NCBI GenBank assembly: GCA_910576865.1
Contig: CAJTKE010000018.1
Location: forward strand, 1 to 62,978
Source of the DNA: an uncultured Oscillibacter sp.
GTDB taxonomy: Bacteria; Bacillota; Clostridia; Oscillospirales; Oscillospiraceae
Length of the DNA: 62,978 bases
Reading direction: 5' to 3'
In this document: positions 1 to 6,658 of the stretch, piece by piece
Position numbering within the stretch: the stretch's first letter is position 1
Layout: every line of letters starts with the position of its first letter
Program-made: the position numbers and the translations under genes
Notes under the pieces: model-generated
Seen by the model: only the letters and a program-made list of their open reading frames with translations
Told to the model about the DNA's origin: nothing
The model's database searches: none

Positions 1-262
1 ACGAGGGGGTTCCGGGGATGTTGATCAGCGTGGCGGTGATCAGACCTCCGCTGATGCCGCCCACGTAGACGGCGATCAGCATGGTCAGTCCCTGCACCGG
101 GGACATGGTATAGGTGAAGGGGATGAACAAGGTGACGCCCAGGGTGGCGGTAAGGCCGGGGATGCTGCCGAAGATGATGCCCACGAACACGCCCAGCAGC
201 ATCAGGAAAATACACATCGGGTCGCTGAAGACGTACTGGAATCCGAGCAGAATGGTTGACAA
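1..262 (-). CDS. tctA: TctA-family tripartite tricarboxylate transporter large permease (partial)
   Basis: Only the N-terminal ~87 residues lie in the window; the gene continues past base 1. The likely start is TTG at 262, seven to eight bases after a GGGAGG ribosome binding site. The translation is hydrophobic and glycine-rich, with a GIIFGSIPGLTATLGV segment followed by PFTYTMSP and GGISGGLITATLINIPGTP, which is characteristic of the TctA large membrane subunit. TctA forms the substrate channel of a secondary, solute-binding-protein-dependent carboxylate importer. It lies 60 bases downstream of tctC in the order tctB-tctC-tctA, so all three subunits are encoded together. The substrate (citrate or another carboxylate) cannot be told from sequence. 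Confidence 0.85.
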   Translation of the reverse strand, partial: MSTILLGFQYVFSDPMCIFLMLLGVFVGIIFGSIPGLTATLGVTLFIPFTYTMSPVQGLTMLIAVYVGGISGGLITATLINIPGTPS

Positions 263-322
263 GCGTTATCCCTCCCTTTCTTGCCCGCGGGGAGCGGGCT
301 CAAGATTTCGCCGGGGTCTTTC

Positions 323-1309
323 TCAATTGCTGATGCTGGCCATCTCCTCGAAGACGGGGGTCAGGCTCTCAGCCCAGCTCAGGGTCCGCTCCTTGGCGGC
401 GGGGCCGTCCACATAGGCCACGGTGAAGCCCAGGTTGGCCATGGCCTCCACGAACTCCGGCTTCTCGCAGACTTCCTTCATCTTCCCGGAGATGTAGGTC
501 AGGATCTCCTGGTCGGTGCCCTTGGGGGCGAAGAAGCCGCGGGGCTTGCCATAGGTCACGTCAAAGCCGCTTTCCACGGTGCAAGGCAGGTCGGGATGGG
601 CGTCGATCCGGGTGTCGTTGCACACCAGCAGGGGGATGTTGGTGCCGGCGGCGATGTAGGAGGCCGTGTCGGCCAGGGAGTTGACCTCCAGCTGGATGTG
701 GTTGCCCTGGAGGGCGGTTTCGCTGGCGGCTCCGCCGTCATAGGGGACGATGGTCACCTTGTCGTACACGCCCATGGCCTTCAGCAGCTCCATGGTGGTG
801 CCGTAGTTGACGTTGTTGGATCCGGTGCATCCCACGGTGACCGTTCCGGGGTTGGCATTGATGTAGTCAATGGCCTCCTGGGCGGTGGTCCATCCGGTGT
901 CGGGGCTGGTGCACAGGAGGTTGTAGTCCGTCACCACGTCGCAGATGTACTCCAGGTCCTTGTAGAGGTCCACCTCGGCCTGACCGCTCATGGAGTAGGA
1001 GATCAGGTCCATCTCATTGTGGGTCATGATCGTGTATCCGTCGTTGGAGCTGTTGAAGCCCTGGAGGGCTCCGATGTAGCCGGAGGCGCCTTCCACGTTG
1101 ATGGCCACGGTGGTGGCGCCCAGGTCCAGGTGCTGCATGGTGCCCCGGACCAGGTTGTCGGAGCCGCCGCCGGGGGCGTAGGGGATGATGATCTGAACGT
1201 CCTTCTTGGGATAGCCGGACGCGCCGCCGCCGGAGCCGGAGCCGCCGCCGCAGCCCGCCAGCGCCAGAACCATCAGAAGCGCCAGAGTGAGAGACAATAC
1301 CTTTTTCAT
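323..1309 (-). CDS. tctC: TctC/Bug-family tripartite tricarboxylate transporter substrate-binding lipoprotein
   Basis: This 328-residue extracytoplasmic receptor of the TTT transporter starts with a lipoprotein signal: a hydrophobic stretch, then an LALAGC lipobox near residue 19 and a glycine/serine linker. The mature part opens with YPKKDVQIIIPYAPGGGSDN, the typical Bug-family start whose PGGGSDN loop contacts the carboxylate ligand. Length fits the family (about 300-330). AAGGAG precedes the ATG at a normal distance. It sits between tctB and tctA. Bug proteins bind citrate, tricarballylate, terephthalate, amino acids and other acids, so the ligand is unknown. Confidence 0.92.
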   Translation of the reverse strand: MKKVLSLTLALLMVLALAGCGGGSGSGGGASGYPKKDVQIIIPYAPGGGSDNLVRGTMQHLDLGATTVAINVEGASGYIGALQGFNSSNDGYTIMTHNEMDLISYSMSGQAEVDLYKDLEYICDVVTDYNLLCTSPDTGWTTAQEAIDYINANPGTVTVGCTGSNNVNYGTTMELLKAMGVYDKVTIVPYDGGAASETALQGNHIQLEVNSLADTASYIAAGTNIPLLVCNDTRIDAHPDLPCTVESGFDVTYGKPRGFFAPKGTDQEILTYISGKMKEVCEKPEFVEAMANLGFTVAYVDGPAAKERTLSWAESLTPVFEEMASISN

Positions 1310-1354
1310 GTGTTTTCTCCTTCTTTACATTTCGTTCTTATCCAAAACCCTTGC

Positions 1355-1861
1355 TCAGGGAAGGACGCATTTCAGGATCTGCGTGAACAGCACCCACAGC
1401 ACGATGGTCAGCACCACAGAGTAGATGACCACGGCGATGAGCTGCTTTTTGGGGAGCTTTCCCTTCAGCTCCGGGTCCCCCTGGTTCTCCTTCATGGCGA
1501 AGGTCCCGCACAAGACGATGTTCAGCGCCAGGGTGCAGGGGAAAAACGTCAGCACGGGGAGCAGCAGCGCGTAAAGCACCAGCGCCGCCGCCGTGATGAG
1601 AATCTCCCGGGAAATGGGGATGCGCAGCTTTTTGTGCTCCCCGCCGCTCTTGAAGTTGATCGCGTAAATCAATTGCAGGACGGAGAGCGCCAGCAGAATG
1701 CCGGCCAGAAGATGGATGTAGGTGCTTGCCTGAGCCCAGGTTCCGCCCAGGCCGTTCTCCACACCGGTGATGATCTTTTTGCTGGTGAGCAGAAAGACGG
1801 ACACGCCGCCCATCAACAGCGCCAGCAGCAGGTCATTGGTGCTTCGAATCGCTTTTTTCAT
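1355..1861 (-). CDS. tctB: TctB-family tripartite tricarboxylate transporter small permease
   Basis: A 168-residue membrane protein with about four hydrophobic segments (roughly residues 10-27, 42-63, 84-107 and 138-160), matching the TctB/DUF1468 small subunit in size and topology. It begins after an AAAAAGGAGG site. It follows the LacI gene by 82 bases and precedes tctC by 45 bases, so the operon order is lacI-tctB-tctC-tctA. Identification rests mainly on topology and position between recognisable TTT genes, because TctB proteins are poorly conserved in sequence. Confidence 0.85.
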   Translation of the reverse strand: MKKAIRSTNDLLLALLMGGVSVFLLTSKKIITGVENGLGGTWAQASTYIHLLAGILLALSVLQLIYAINFKSGGEHKKLRIPISREILITAAALVLYALLLPVLTFFPCTLALNIVLCGTFAMKENQGDPELKGKLPKKQLIAVVIYSVVLTIVLWVLFTQILKCVLP

Positions 1862-1943
1862 AGGTCGTCCTCCTTTTTCTGAAATGCAGCCGCCTCACGG
1901 CTGCTATACAAAGGGCGGGGTCCACCCCTCCCCTGGTATACGC

Positions 1944-2963
1944 TCAGCAGTTATAAGGCGTCCTGATCTGGATGCCGGTGTCGCAGTAGTCCGTCTCCAG
2001 ACCCCGGCCCTGGAAGATGGCGTCCGTCAGCAGCTGGACGGACCTGCAGCCCTGGGCGTGGGGGGCCTGATCCAGGAGGAACTGCACGGTTCCCTTTTTC
2101 AGATAGTCGATGTTGGGCTCCGTGGCGTCATAGCCCACCATCTTCACCTTCCCGGAGAGGCCCAGATCGTCCACCGCCTGGGCCGCGCCGGAGAGGCCCG
2201 CGCCGCTGACGAACACGCCCGTGATGTCGGGAAAGGCCTCCAGGCTCTCCCGCACCGCTTGGCAGGCGGCGGCGTGGTTCCCCTGTCCATAGACCACCTG
2301 GACGGGGCTCCCGGCGGAAAGCCGCCGGAGGCACTCCGTGAAGCCCTGGATGCGCTCGATATTGGAATAGTGGTGGGGGTCCACGCCCACGACCAGAATC
2401 CGTCCCCCCGGCGGGCAGCTCTGGTGGAGCAGGAAGGCCCCGCAGGCCCCTCCCTGCCGGGCGTTCTCGCCCACGTAGCAGTCCCGCAGCTCGGGCTGGA
2501 TGTCCTCGTTATAGGCCGCCACCAGCACGCCCTCCTCCCGAAGGACCCGCAGCCGGGCCGACAGCGCCTCGCTCTGGATGCCCCGGAGAGCCAGCCCCCG
2601 GAGCTTCTCCTTCAGCAGCCGGTCCAGCGCCGCCAGATAGGCCTCCTCGTCGTCCGGAGAGGCGTACTCCGTCAGCACCCCCATGCCATGCTGCAGGGCA
2701 TAGGCCCGGCCGTCCTCCACGCCGTCTTCCACCTGCTGCTGGAAGTCCGGCTCCCGGAGGGAAATCAGCACGCCGATCCGGTTGTTCTGCCGGGACATGT
2801 AAAAGGCCCGGCCCAGGGTGCTGGGCTGGTAGTTGAGCCGCTCCATGGCGGCGTTGACCTGCTCCAGCGTCTCCGGCTTGACCCGTCCACGGTTGTGGAT
2901 CACCCGGTCCACGGTTCCCCGGGAAACGCCGGCCAGCTTGGCGATGGTCTCGATGTTCGCCAT
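1944..2963 (-). CDS. LacI-family transcriptional regulator of the tct operon
   Basis: A 339-residue LacI/GalR-type repressor. The N-terminal helix-turn-helix (residues 4-25, IAKLAGVSRGTVDRVIHNRG) is followed by a hinge and a periplasmic-binding-like sensor domain of about 280 residues. I place the start at the ATG at 2963, behind GGGAGGAG; the open frame runs further upstream but the extra residues match no LacI N-terminus. It is the first gene of an apparent lacI-tctB-tctC-tctA unit. Two copies of a 16-bp near-palindrome (3010-3025, 3042-3057) lie 47-95 bases upstream and probably serve as its operators. Its recognition helix closely matches that of the second LacI at 34427-35464. Confidence 0.9.
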   Translation of the reverse strand: MANIETIAKLAGVSRGTVDRVIHNRGRVKPETLEQVNAAMERLNYQPSTLGRAFYMSRQNNRIGVLISLREPDFQQQVEDGVEDGRAYALQHGMGVLTEYASPDDEEAYLAALDRLLKEKLRGLALRGIQSEALSARLRVLREEGVLVAAYNEDIQPELRDCYVGENARQGGACGAFLLHQSCPPGGRILVVGVDPHHYSNIERIQGFTECLRRLSAGSPVQVVYGQGNHAAACQAVRESLEAFPDITGVFVSGAGLSGAAQAVDDLGLSGKVKMVGYDATEPNIDYLKKGTVQFLLDQAPHAQGCRSVQLLTDAIFQGRGLETDYCDTGIQIRTPYNC

Positions 2964-3009
2964 GGGACTCCTCCCTTCTTCCGGAATCCGAACTTGGTCT
3001 TCACAGAAT

Positions 3010-3057
3010 GCGTGAACGTACACGCAACGGATATGTGAAAAGCGTGAACGTACACGC
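3010..3057. promoter_or_regulatory. Tandem LacI-type operators
   Basis: The 16-mer GCGTGAACGTACACGC occurs identically at 3010-3025 and 3042-3057, a spacing of 32 bp (about three helical turns). Each copy is a dyad with a single mismatched pair. Read on the minus strand each is TTGCGT-N8-ACGC, the same layout as the operator within the iolG promoter at 32188-32203. They lie just upstream of the LacI coding start, fitting autoregulation of lacI-tct; the distant divergent reductase could also be affected. Confidence 0.65.
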
Positions 3058-3119
3058 AAATGACAAATAAGAACCGGCGGAGCAAGCCGCCTCTCAAAAA
3101 AATTTCTGTTCTTACTTAT

Positions 3120-3148
3120 AGAATAATTCCAACGGGGCGATTTTGCAA
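3120..3148 (-). promoter_or_regulatory. Possible promoter of the lacI-tct operon
   Basis: On the minus strand TTGCAA (3143-3148) is separated by 17 bases from TATTCT (3120-3125). The tandem operators would then lie in the transcribed leader. The match is moderate, and a promoter using the TTGCGT parts of the operators as -35 elements is an alternative. The remaining intergenic sequence up to 3223 is AT-rich without further recognised elements. Confidence 0.35.
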
Positions 3149-3223
3149 TTGTGATTGTCTCTAAAATAACAAAGATTTTTTGTGAATTTGGTGAAATCCT
3201 TAACGGAATTTGAACGCCCGGGG

Positions 3224-3252
3224 TTGACAGGAACACCGGCCTATGCTATTTT
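3224..3252 (+). promoter_or_regulatory. SigA-type promoter of the aldo/keto reductase
   Basis: A consensus TTGACA at 3224-3229 is followed after exactly 17 bases by TATTTT at 3247-3252. The expected start of transcription is about 45 bases before the ATG at 3301. Confidence 0.8.
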
Positions 3253-3300
3253 GTCATGAAAAGCGGAGTTCACCCGCCGCGGAAAATGGAGGAACACGGG

Positions 3301-4248
3301 ATGCGATACAAGCCTTTTGGAAACACGGGGATGGAGGTGTCGGAGCTGGCTCTGGGCACCTGGGGCATCGGCGGCGCGGGCTGGGATCAGCGCTCGGAGG
3401 AGGACCGCCTGTCCGCCATCCGGACCGCCCTGGAGTGCGGCGTCAACCTGATCGACACCGCCCCGGCCTACAACGCCGGAGAGGCGGAGCGGTACGTGGG
3501 CCGGGTGCTGGAGGAGATGGGAATGCGCCGGAAGGTGTACGTGGCCACCAAATGCGGCACGGAGTTCATCGACGGCGCTTATGTCCGGGACTGCTCGGCG
3601 GAGGCCGTCATCCGAGAGTGTGAGAGCTCCCTGCGGAACCTGCGGACGGACTATATCGACCTGTACCTGATCCACTGGCCCGACGGAAAGACGCCCTTCG
3701 CCGAGACCATGGACGCCCTGGAGCGCCTGAAAAAGCAGGGAAAGATTCTCCACGCCGGTGTCTCCAACTTCACCCGGGAGCAGATGGAGGAGGCGGGGAA
3801 ATACGGCCTTCTGGAGGTCTGCCAGACCCAGCACTCCATGGTCTTCCAGGAAAACGAGGAGCGGATGCGCTGGGCCGCCGCCCGGGGCATGGGCGTGATG
3901 GCCTACGGAGCTCTGGGGGGCGGCATCCTCACGGGCGCCATCCGGGAAAAGCGGGAGTACGCCCCCGGCGACAGCCGGAACCGTTTCTACCGCCACTTCC
4001 AGGAGCCCATGTTCTCCAAGATCATGGAACTTCTGAAGGAGATGGACCGCCTCTCCGCCGCCCGGGACGGCGTCCCCCTGTCCCAGATCGCCCTGAACTG
4101 GTCCGCCCAGAAGCCTTTCGTGTCCAGCTGCGTGGTCGGCGCCCAGAGCGGCCGGCGGGTCCGGGAAAACGCGGACAGCTTCGGCTGGTCCCTGACCGCG
4201 GAGGAGAGCGCCGCCCTGGACGAGGCCGTCGCCCGCTGCCTCGCCTGA
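3301..4248 (+). CDS. Aldo/keto reductase
   Basis: A 315-residue (alpha/beta)8-barrel NAD(P)H-dependent oxidoreductase. The catalytic tetrad is visible: Asp and Tyr in the NLIDTAPAYNAGEAE segment (around residues 50-58), Lys in VYVATKCG and His in DLYLIHWPD. The start is ATG at 3301 behind GGAGG; an upstream in-frame ATG at 3256 would overlap the promoter region and gives residues not typical of the family. Transcribed alone, divergently from the LacI-tct operon, with a good promoter at 3224 and a terminator at 4281. It reduces sugar or other carbonyls; the substrate is unknown. Its closeness to tct genes suggests a shared catabolic context but does not prove it. Confidence 0.92.
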   Translation: MRYKPFGNTGMEVSELALGTWGIGGAGWDQRSEEDRLSAIRTALECGVNLIDTAPAYNAGEAERYVGRVLEEMGMRRKVYVATKCGTEFIDGAYVRDCSAEAVIRECESSLRNLRTDYIDLYLIHWPDGKTPFAETMDALERLKKQGKILHAGVSNFTREQMEEAGKYGLLEVCQTQHSMVFQENEERMRWAAARGMGVMAYGALGGGILTGAIREKREYAPGDSRNRFYRHFQEPMFSKIMELLKEMDRLSAARDGVPLSQIALNWSAQKPFVSSCVVGAQSGRRVRENADSFGWSLTAEESAALDEAVARCLA

Positions 4249-4280
4249 GCCGGAGAAGCAGCCATTCAGACCTGATGGAA

Positions 4281-4317
4281 GCACCCCACCCGCCGGAATG
4301 GCGGATGGGGTGCTTTT
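4281..4317 (+). terminator. Rho-independent terminator of the aldo/keto reductase
   Basis: Arms GCACCCCA (4281-4288) plus CCGCC pair with GGCGG plus TGGGGTGC (4300-4313) around a GGAAT loop, followed by TTTT. It also separates this gene from the convergent NCS2 permease. Confidence 0.85.
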
Positions 4318-4341
4318 GCGTGAATCGGGGCTTTCCCGAGC

Positions 4342-5793
4342 TCAGGCCTCCGTATTGTTGACCCGGGCCTCGTTGTCCAGGTCTTCCTGGTCCTTGGGAA
4401 TGGCGATGTTCAGGATGATGGCCAGCACCGCCGCCGGCACGATGCCGGAGCCGCCGAAAATCAGCTGCACCGGCTGGGGCAGGCCCGCCAGGGCCCCCGC
4501 CGTGGCCCCCAGGCCGTAGCCCAGGCCCATGGCGATGGACACGATGGTCACCACCCGGTTGGTGATGCCGTACTTGGTCAGGAGCTTGATGCCGGACACG
4601 GCGATGGAGGCGAACATCATCACCGCCGCGCCGCCCAGGACGCTCTGGGGCATGATGGAGATCACCGCCGCCAGCTTGGGACTCAGCCCCGCCAGGACCA
4701 GGAACACCGCGCCGCAGGTCAGGGCCATGCGGTTGACCACCTTGGTCATGGTCACCAGTCCCACGTTCTGGGAGAAGGACGTGGTGGGCAGGGAGGAGAA
4801 CAGGGAGGAGATGACGGAGCCCACGCCGTCGCACACCACGCCGCCGGAGAGCTCTTTCGCGGTGGCCTCCCGGCCCATGCCGCCCTCAATGCAGCCGGAG
4901 ATGTCCCCGATGGTCTCCACGGCGGTGACCAGGAACATGATCAGAATGGAAAAGATGGCGTTGAAGTTGAAGGTGGGCTTCACCGGCAGGATCTGAGGCA
5001 CGGAGAACCAGCTGGCGTCTGCGATGCGGGACCAGTTCACGTACCAGGCGGCGGTGTAGGCGTTCCCCTCCGCGTCCACCAGCTCATGGGGCAGGACGAA
5101 GCCCATGACGGAGGCCACGATGTACCCCACGATGATGCCGCAGAGGATGCAGCTGGTGGAGGTGATGCCCTTGGTGAAGTGCTTCAGCACCACGATGACC
5201 GCCAGCACCAGCAGGCCCAGCAGCAGGTTGGGCAGGGAGCCGAAGTCCTTGGCCCCGCTGCCTCCGGCGAAGGAATTCACGCCCACGCTGATGAGGCTCA
5301 ATCCGATGGCCAGCACCACGCTGCCGGTGACCACCGGCGGGAAAAATTTCCGCAGGGGCTTGATGAAAAAGCCCAGAACGGCCTCACACGCGCCGCCCAC
5401 CATGGCCGCGCCGATGATGGCGCTGTAGGCCAGGATGCCGCCGCCCATGGCGGGGTTGGCGGCCACGCCCTTCATGACCCCCAGGAAGCCGGAGCTGGTG
5501 CCCATGATGACCGGCACCTGCCCGCCCACGGGGCCGATGGACCACAGCTGGATCAGGGTGATGATGCCCGCCGCCAGCATGGCGTTCTGGAGCAGGGTGA
5601 CATAGAGGGCCGGCTCCTCGCTGGTGATGCCGCAGATGCCGCAGATGATCATCAGCGGCGTCAGGTTGCCCACGAACATGGCCAGGACGTGCTGCATCCC
5701 CAGGGGGATGGCCTGCCGTAAGGGAATTCGCCCGTGGAAGTCGTAGGGGCTGGTGTACTCCGTGGTTTTCTGTTTCGTCTCGTTTTTGTTCAT
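4342..5793 (-). CDS. NCS2-family nucleobase:cation symporter (xanthine/uracil permease type)
   Basis: A 483-residue polytopic membrane protein. Near the N-terminus, IPLGMQHVLAMFVGNLTPL is the NCS2 signature in TM1 (QH...GN). Later, NFNAIFSILIMFLVTAVETIGDISG carries the conserved acidic TM8 region, and SSLFSSLPTTSFSQNVGLV matches the TM10 substrate-site region. Such carriers take up xanthine, uric acid or uracil with H+ or Na+. The start is ATG at 5793 after AGGAGG; the open frame extends 24 codons further without a better site. It is monocistronic with its own promoter at 5890-5918. XanQ-like purine specificity is plausible but not established. The roughly 90-nt leader shows no purine-riboswitch core that I can recognise. 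Confidence 0.88.
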   Translation of the reverse strand: MNKNETKQKTTEYTSPYDFHGRIPLRQAIPLGMQHVLAMFVGNLTPLMIICGICGITSEEPALYVTLLQNAMLAAGIITLIQLWSIGPVGGQVPVIMGTSSGFLGVMKGVAANPAMGGGILAYSAIIGAAMVGGACEAVLGFFIKPLRKFFPPVVTGSVVLAIGLSLISVGVNSFAGGSGAKDFGSLPNLLLGLLVLAVIVVLKHFTKGITSTSCILCGIIVGYIVASVMGFVLPHELVDAEGNAYTAAWYVNWSRIADASWFSVPQILPVKPTFNFNAIFSILIMFLVTAVETIGDISGCIEGGMGREATAKELSGGVVCDGVGSVISSLFSSLPTTSFSQNVGLVTMTKVVNRMALTCGAVFLVLAGLSPKLAAVISIMPQSVLGGAAVMMFASIAVSGIKLLTKYGITNRVVTIVSIAMGLGYGLGATAGALAGLPQPVQLIFGGSGIVPAAVLAIILNIAIPKDQEDLDNEARVNNTEA

Positions 5794-5889
5794 TTCCTTT
5801 CTCTCCTCCTGAAAACATAAAAAAGAAGACCACAAAATCCGCTGTTCATAAATCAGGAGCAGCAAACCTTGTAGCCTTCAGGCAAACTT

Positions 5890-5918
5890 ATCATAACATA
5901 GGTCCACCTTTTTGTCAA
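5890..5918 (-). promoter_or_regulatory. SigA-type promoter of the nucleobase permease
   Basis: TTGACA (5913-5918 on the minus strand), 17 bases, TATGAT (5890-5895). The -35 element overlaps the last codons of the upstream YgjP-like gene, which ends at 5915. The leader to the ATG at 5793 is about 90 nt and ends in a T-rich stretch before the ribosome binding site. Confidence 0.75.
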
Positions 5919-6658
5919 TCCCGGAATTCCGGCGGGAGGGGCGGACTCTCCTCCCGGGCCTCGTAGTAATCCAGCCTGCGCTCGTTCAGCTCGCTCCGGA
6001 CGTCCCGCCAGTTGGGCATATACCGGTCCATCTCCGCGGCGAACGCCGCTCCCCCCTCCTCCCGGCGGAGGCGGAGCAGGCCGCAGAGGATGGCGAACTC
6101 CAGGCACTCCACCGGCTTCTGGGCCAGCTGGACGTTGAACCACAGCCTGTCCCTCCCCCCGCCGCAGGTCACCCAGCGGGTGGTCATGTACTTCGTCCGC
6201 CAGTCCTCGCAGCGGATTCCGGTGGCCCGCTCCCATTTCGGCAGCCGCCGCCGGAGCTCCCGCTTCAAAAGAAGGCGGTACTCCTCCCGGACAAAGCGCT
6301 CCCGCTGCCGGACGGTGCTCTGTTCGCTCATGGAGAGCACCGCCTGATTCCCCCGGAGGGAGAGGCTGTTTCTCCCCTCCCCCGGCACGAACTTGAGGAA
6401 GTACTGCCTGCCCCACAGGTACATCGTCTCGCCGGAGACATACTGACGCCTGCCGCAGCGGAGCTGGTCCCGGTAGGTTTGGACCTGCCGCCTGATCCAG
6501 CCCAGGTTCGCCCGGGCGTAGGCCTCCACGGTCCTGTCGTCCATGGTCAGGGGGGCGGACACCACCACATGGCCGTCCGGCGGCTTGACGCACAGGTGCA
6601 GGTTCTTGATGTTCTTTTTCCGCACGGAAACCGGGATGCCCGCCACGACCAGCTCCAT
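5915..6658 (-). CDS. YgjP/DUF45-like (M48-type) protein lacking the HExxH zinc motif
   Basis: A 247-residue relative of YgjP/SprT-type metallopeptidases, often found with type I restriction genes. The N-terminal half has the family pattern (SVRKKNIKNLHLCVKPPDG, then YLWGRQYFL). The conserved KY-x-TRWGSC region appears as KYMTTRWVTC (156-165). Where active relatives have a VHELCHL helix, this protein reads LEFAILCGLLRLR (186-198): both His and the Glu are replaced (Leu191, Cys192, Leu195), and the downstream His is missing too. It is therefore predicted not to bind catalytic zinc. The C-terminal PNWRDVRSELN still matches the family. The ATG shares one base with the hsdR stop, indicating translational coupling. 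This is a pseudoenzyme or a decaying gene; the intact 247-codon frame favours the former. Confidence 0.75.
   Translation of the reverse strand: MELVVAGIPVSVRKKNIKNLHLCVKPPDGHVVVSAPLTMDDRTVEAYARANLGWIRRQVQTYRDQLRCGRRQYVSGETMYLWGRQYFLKFVPGEGRNSLSLRGNQAVLSMSEQSTVRQRERFVREEYRLLLKRELRRRLPKWERATGIRCEDWRTKYMTTRWVTCGGGRDRLWFNVQLAQKPVECLEFAILCGLLRLRREEGGAAFAAEMDRYMPNWRDVRSELNERRLDYYEAREESPPLPPEFRD

Noticed and set aside
281..1882. Plus-strand 533-codon frame opposite tctC and tctB
   Set aside because: A shadow of two clear transporter genes with no recognisable domain.
2964..3236. Longer N-terminus for the first LacI protein
   Set aside because: The 91 additional residues run through the operators and promoter region, and the normal LacI start MANIETIAKLAG has a good ribosome binding site.
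5794..5890. Purine riboswitch in the nucleobase permease leader
   Set aside because: The leader is only about 90 nt and shows none of the conserved core of the purine riboswitch.
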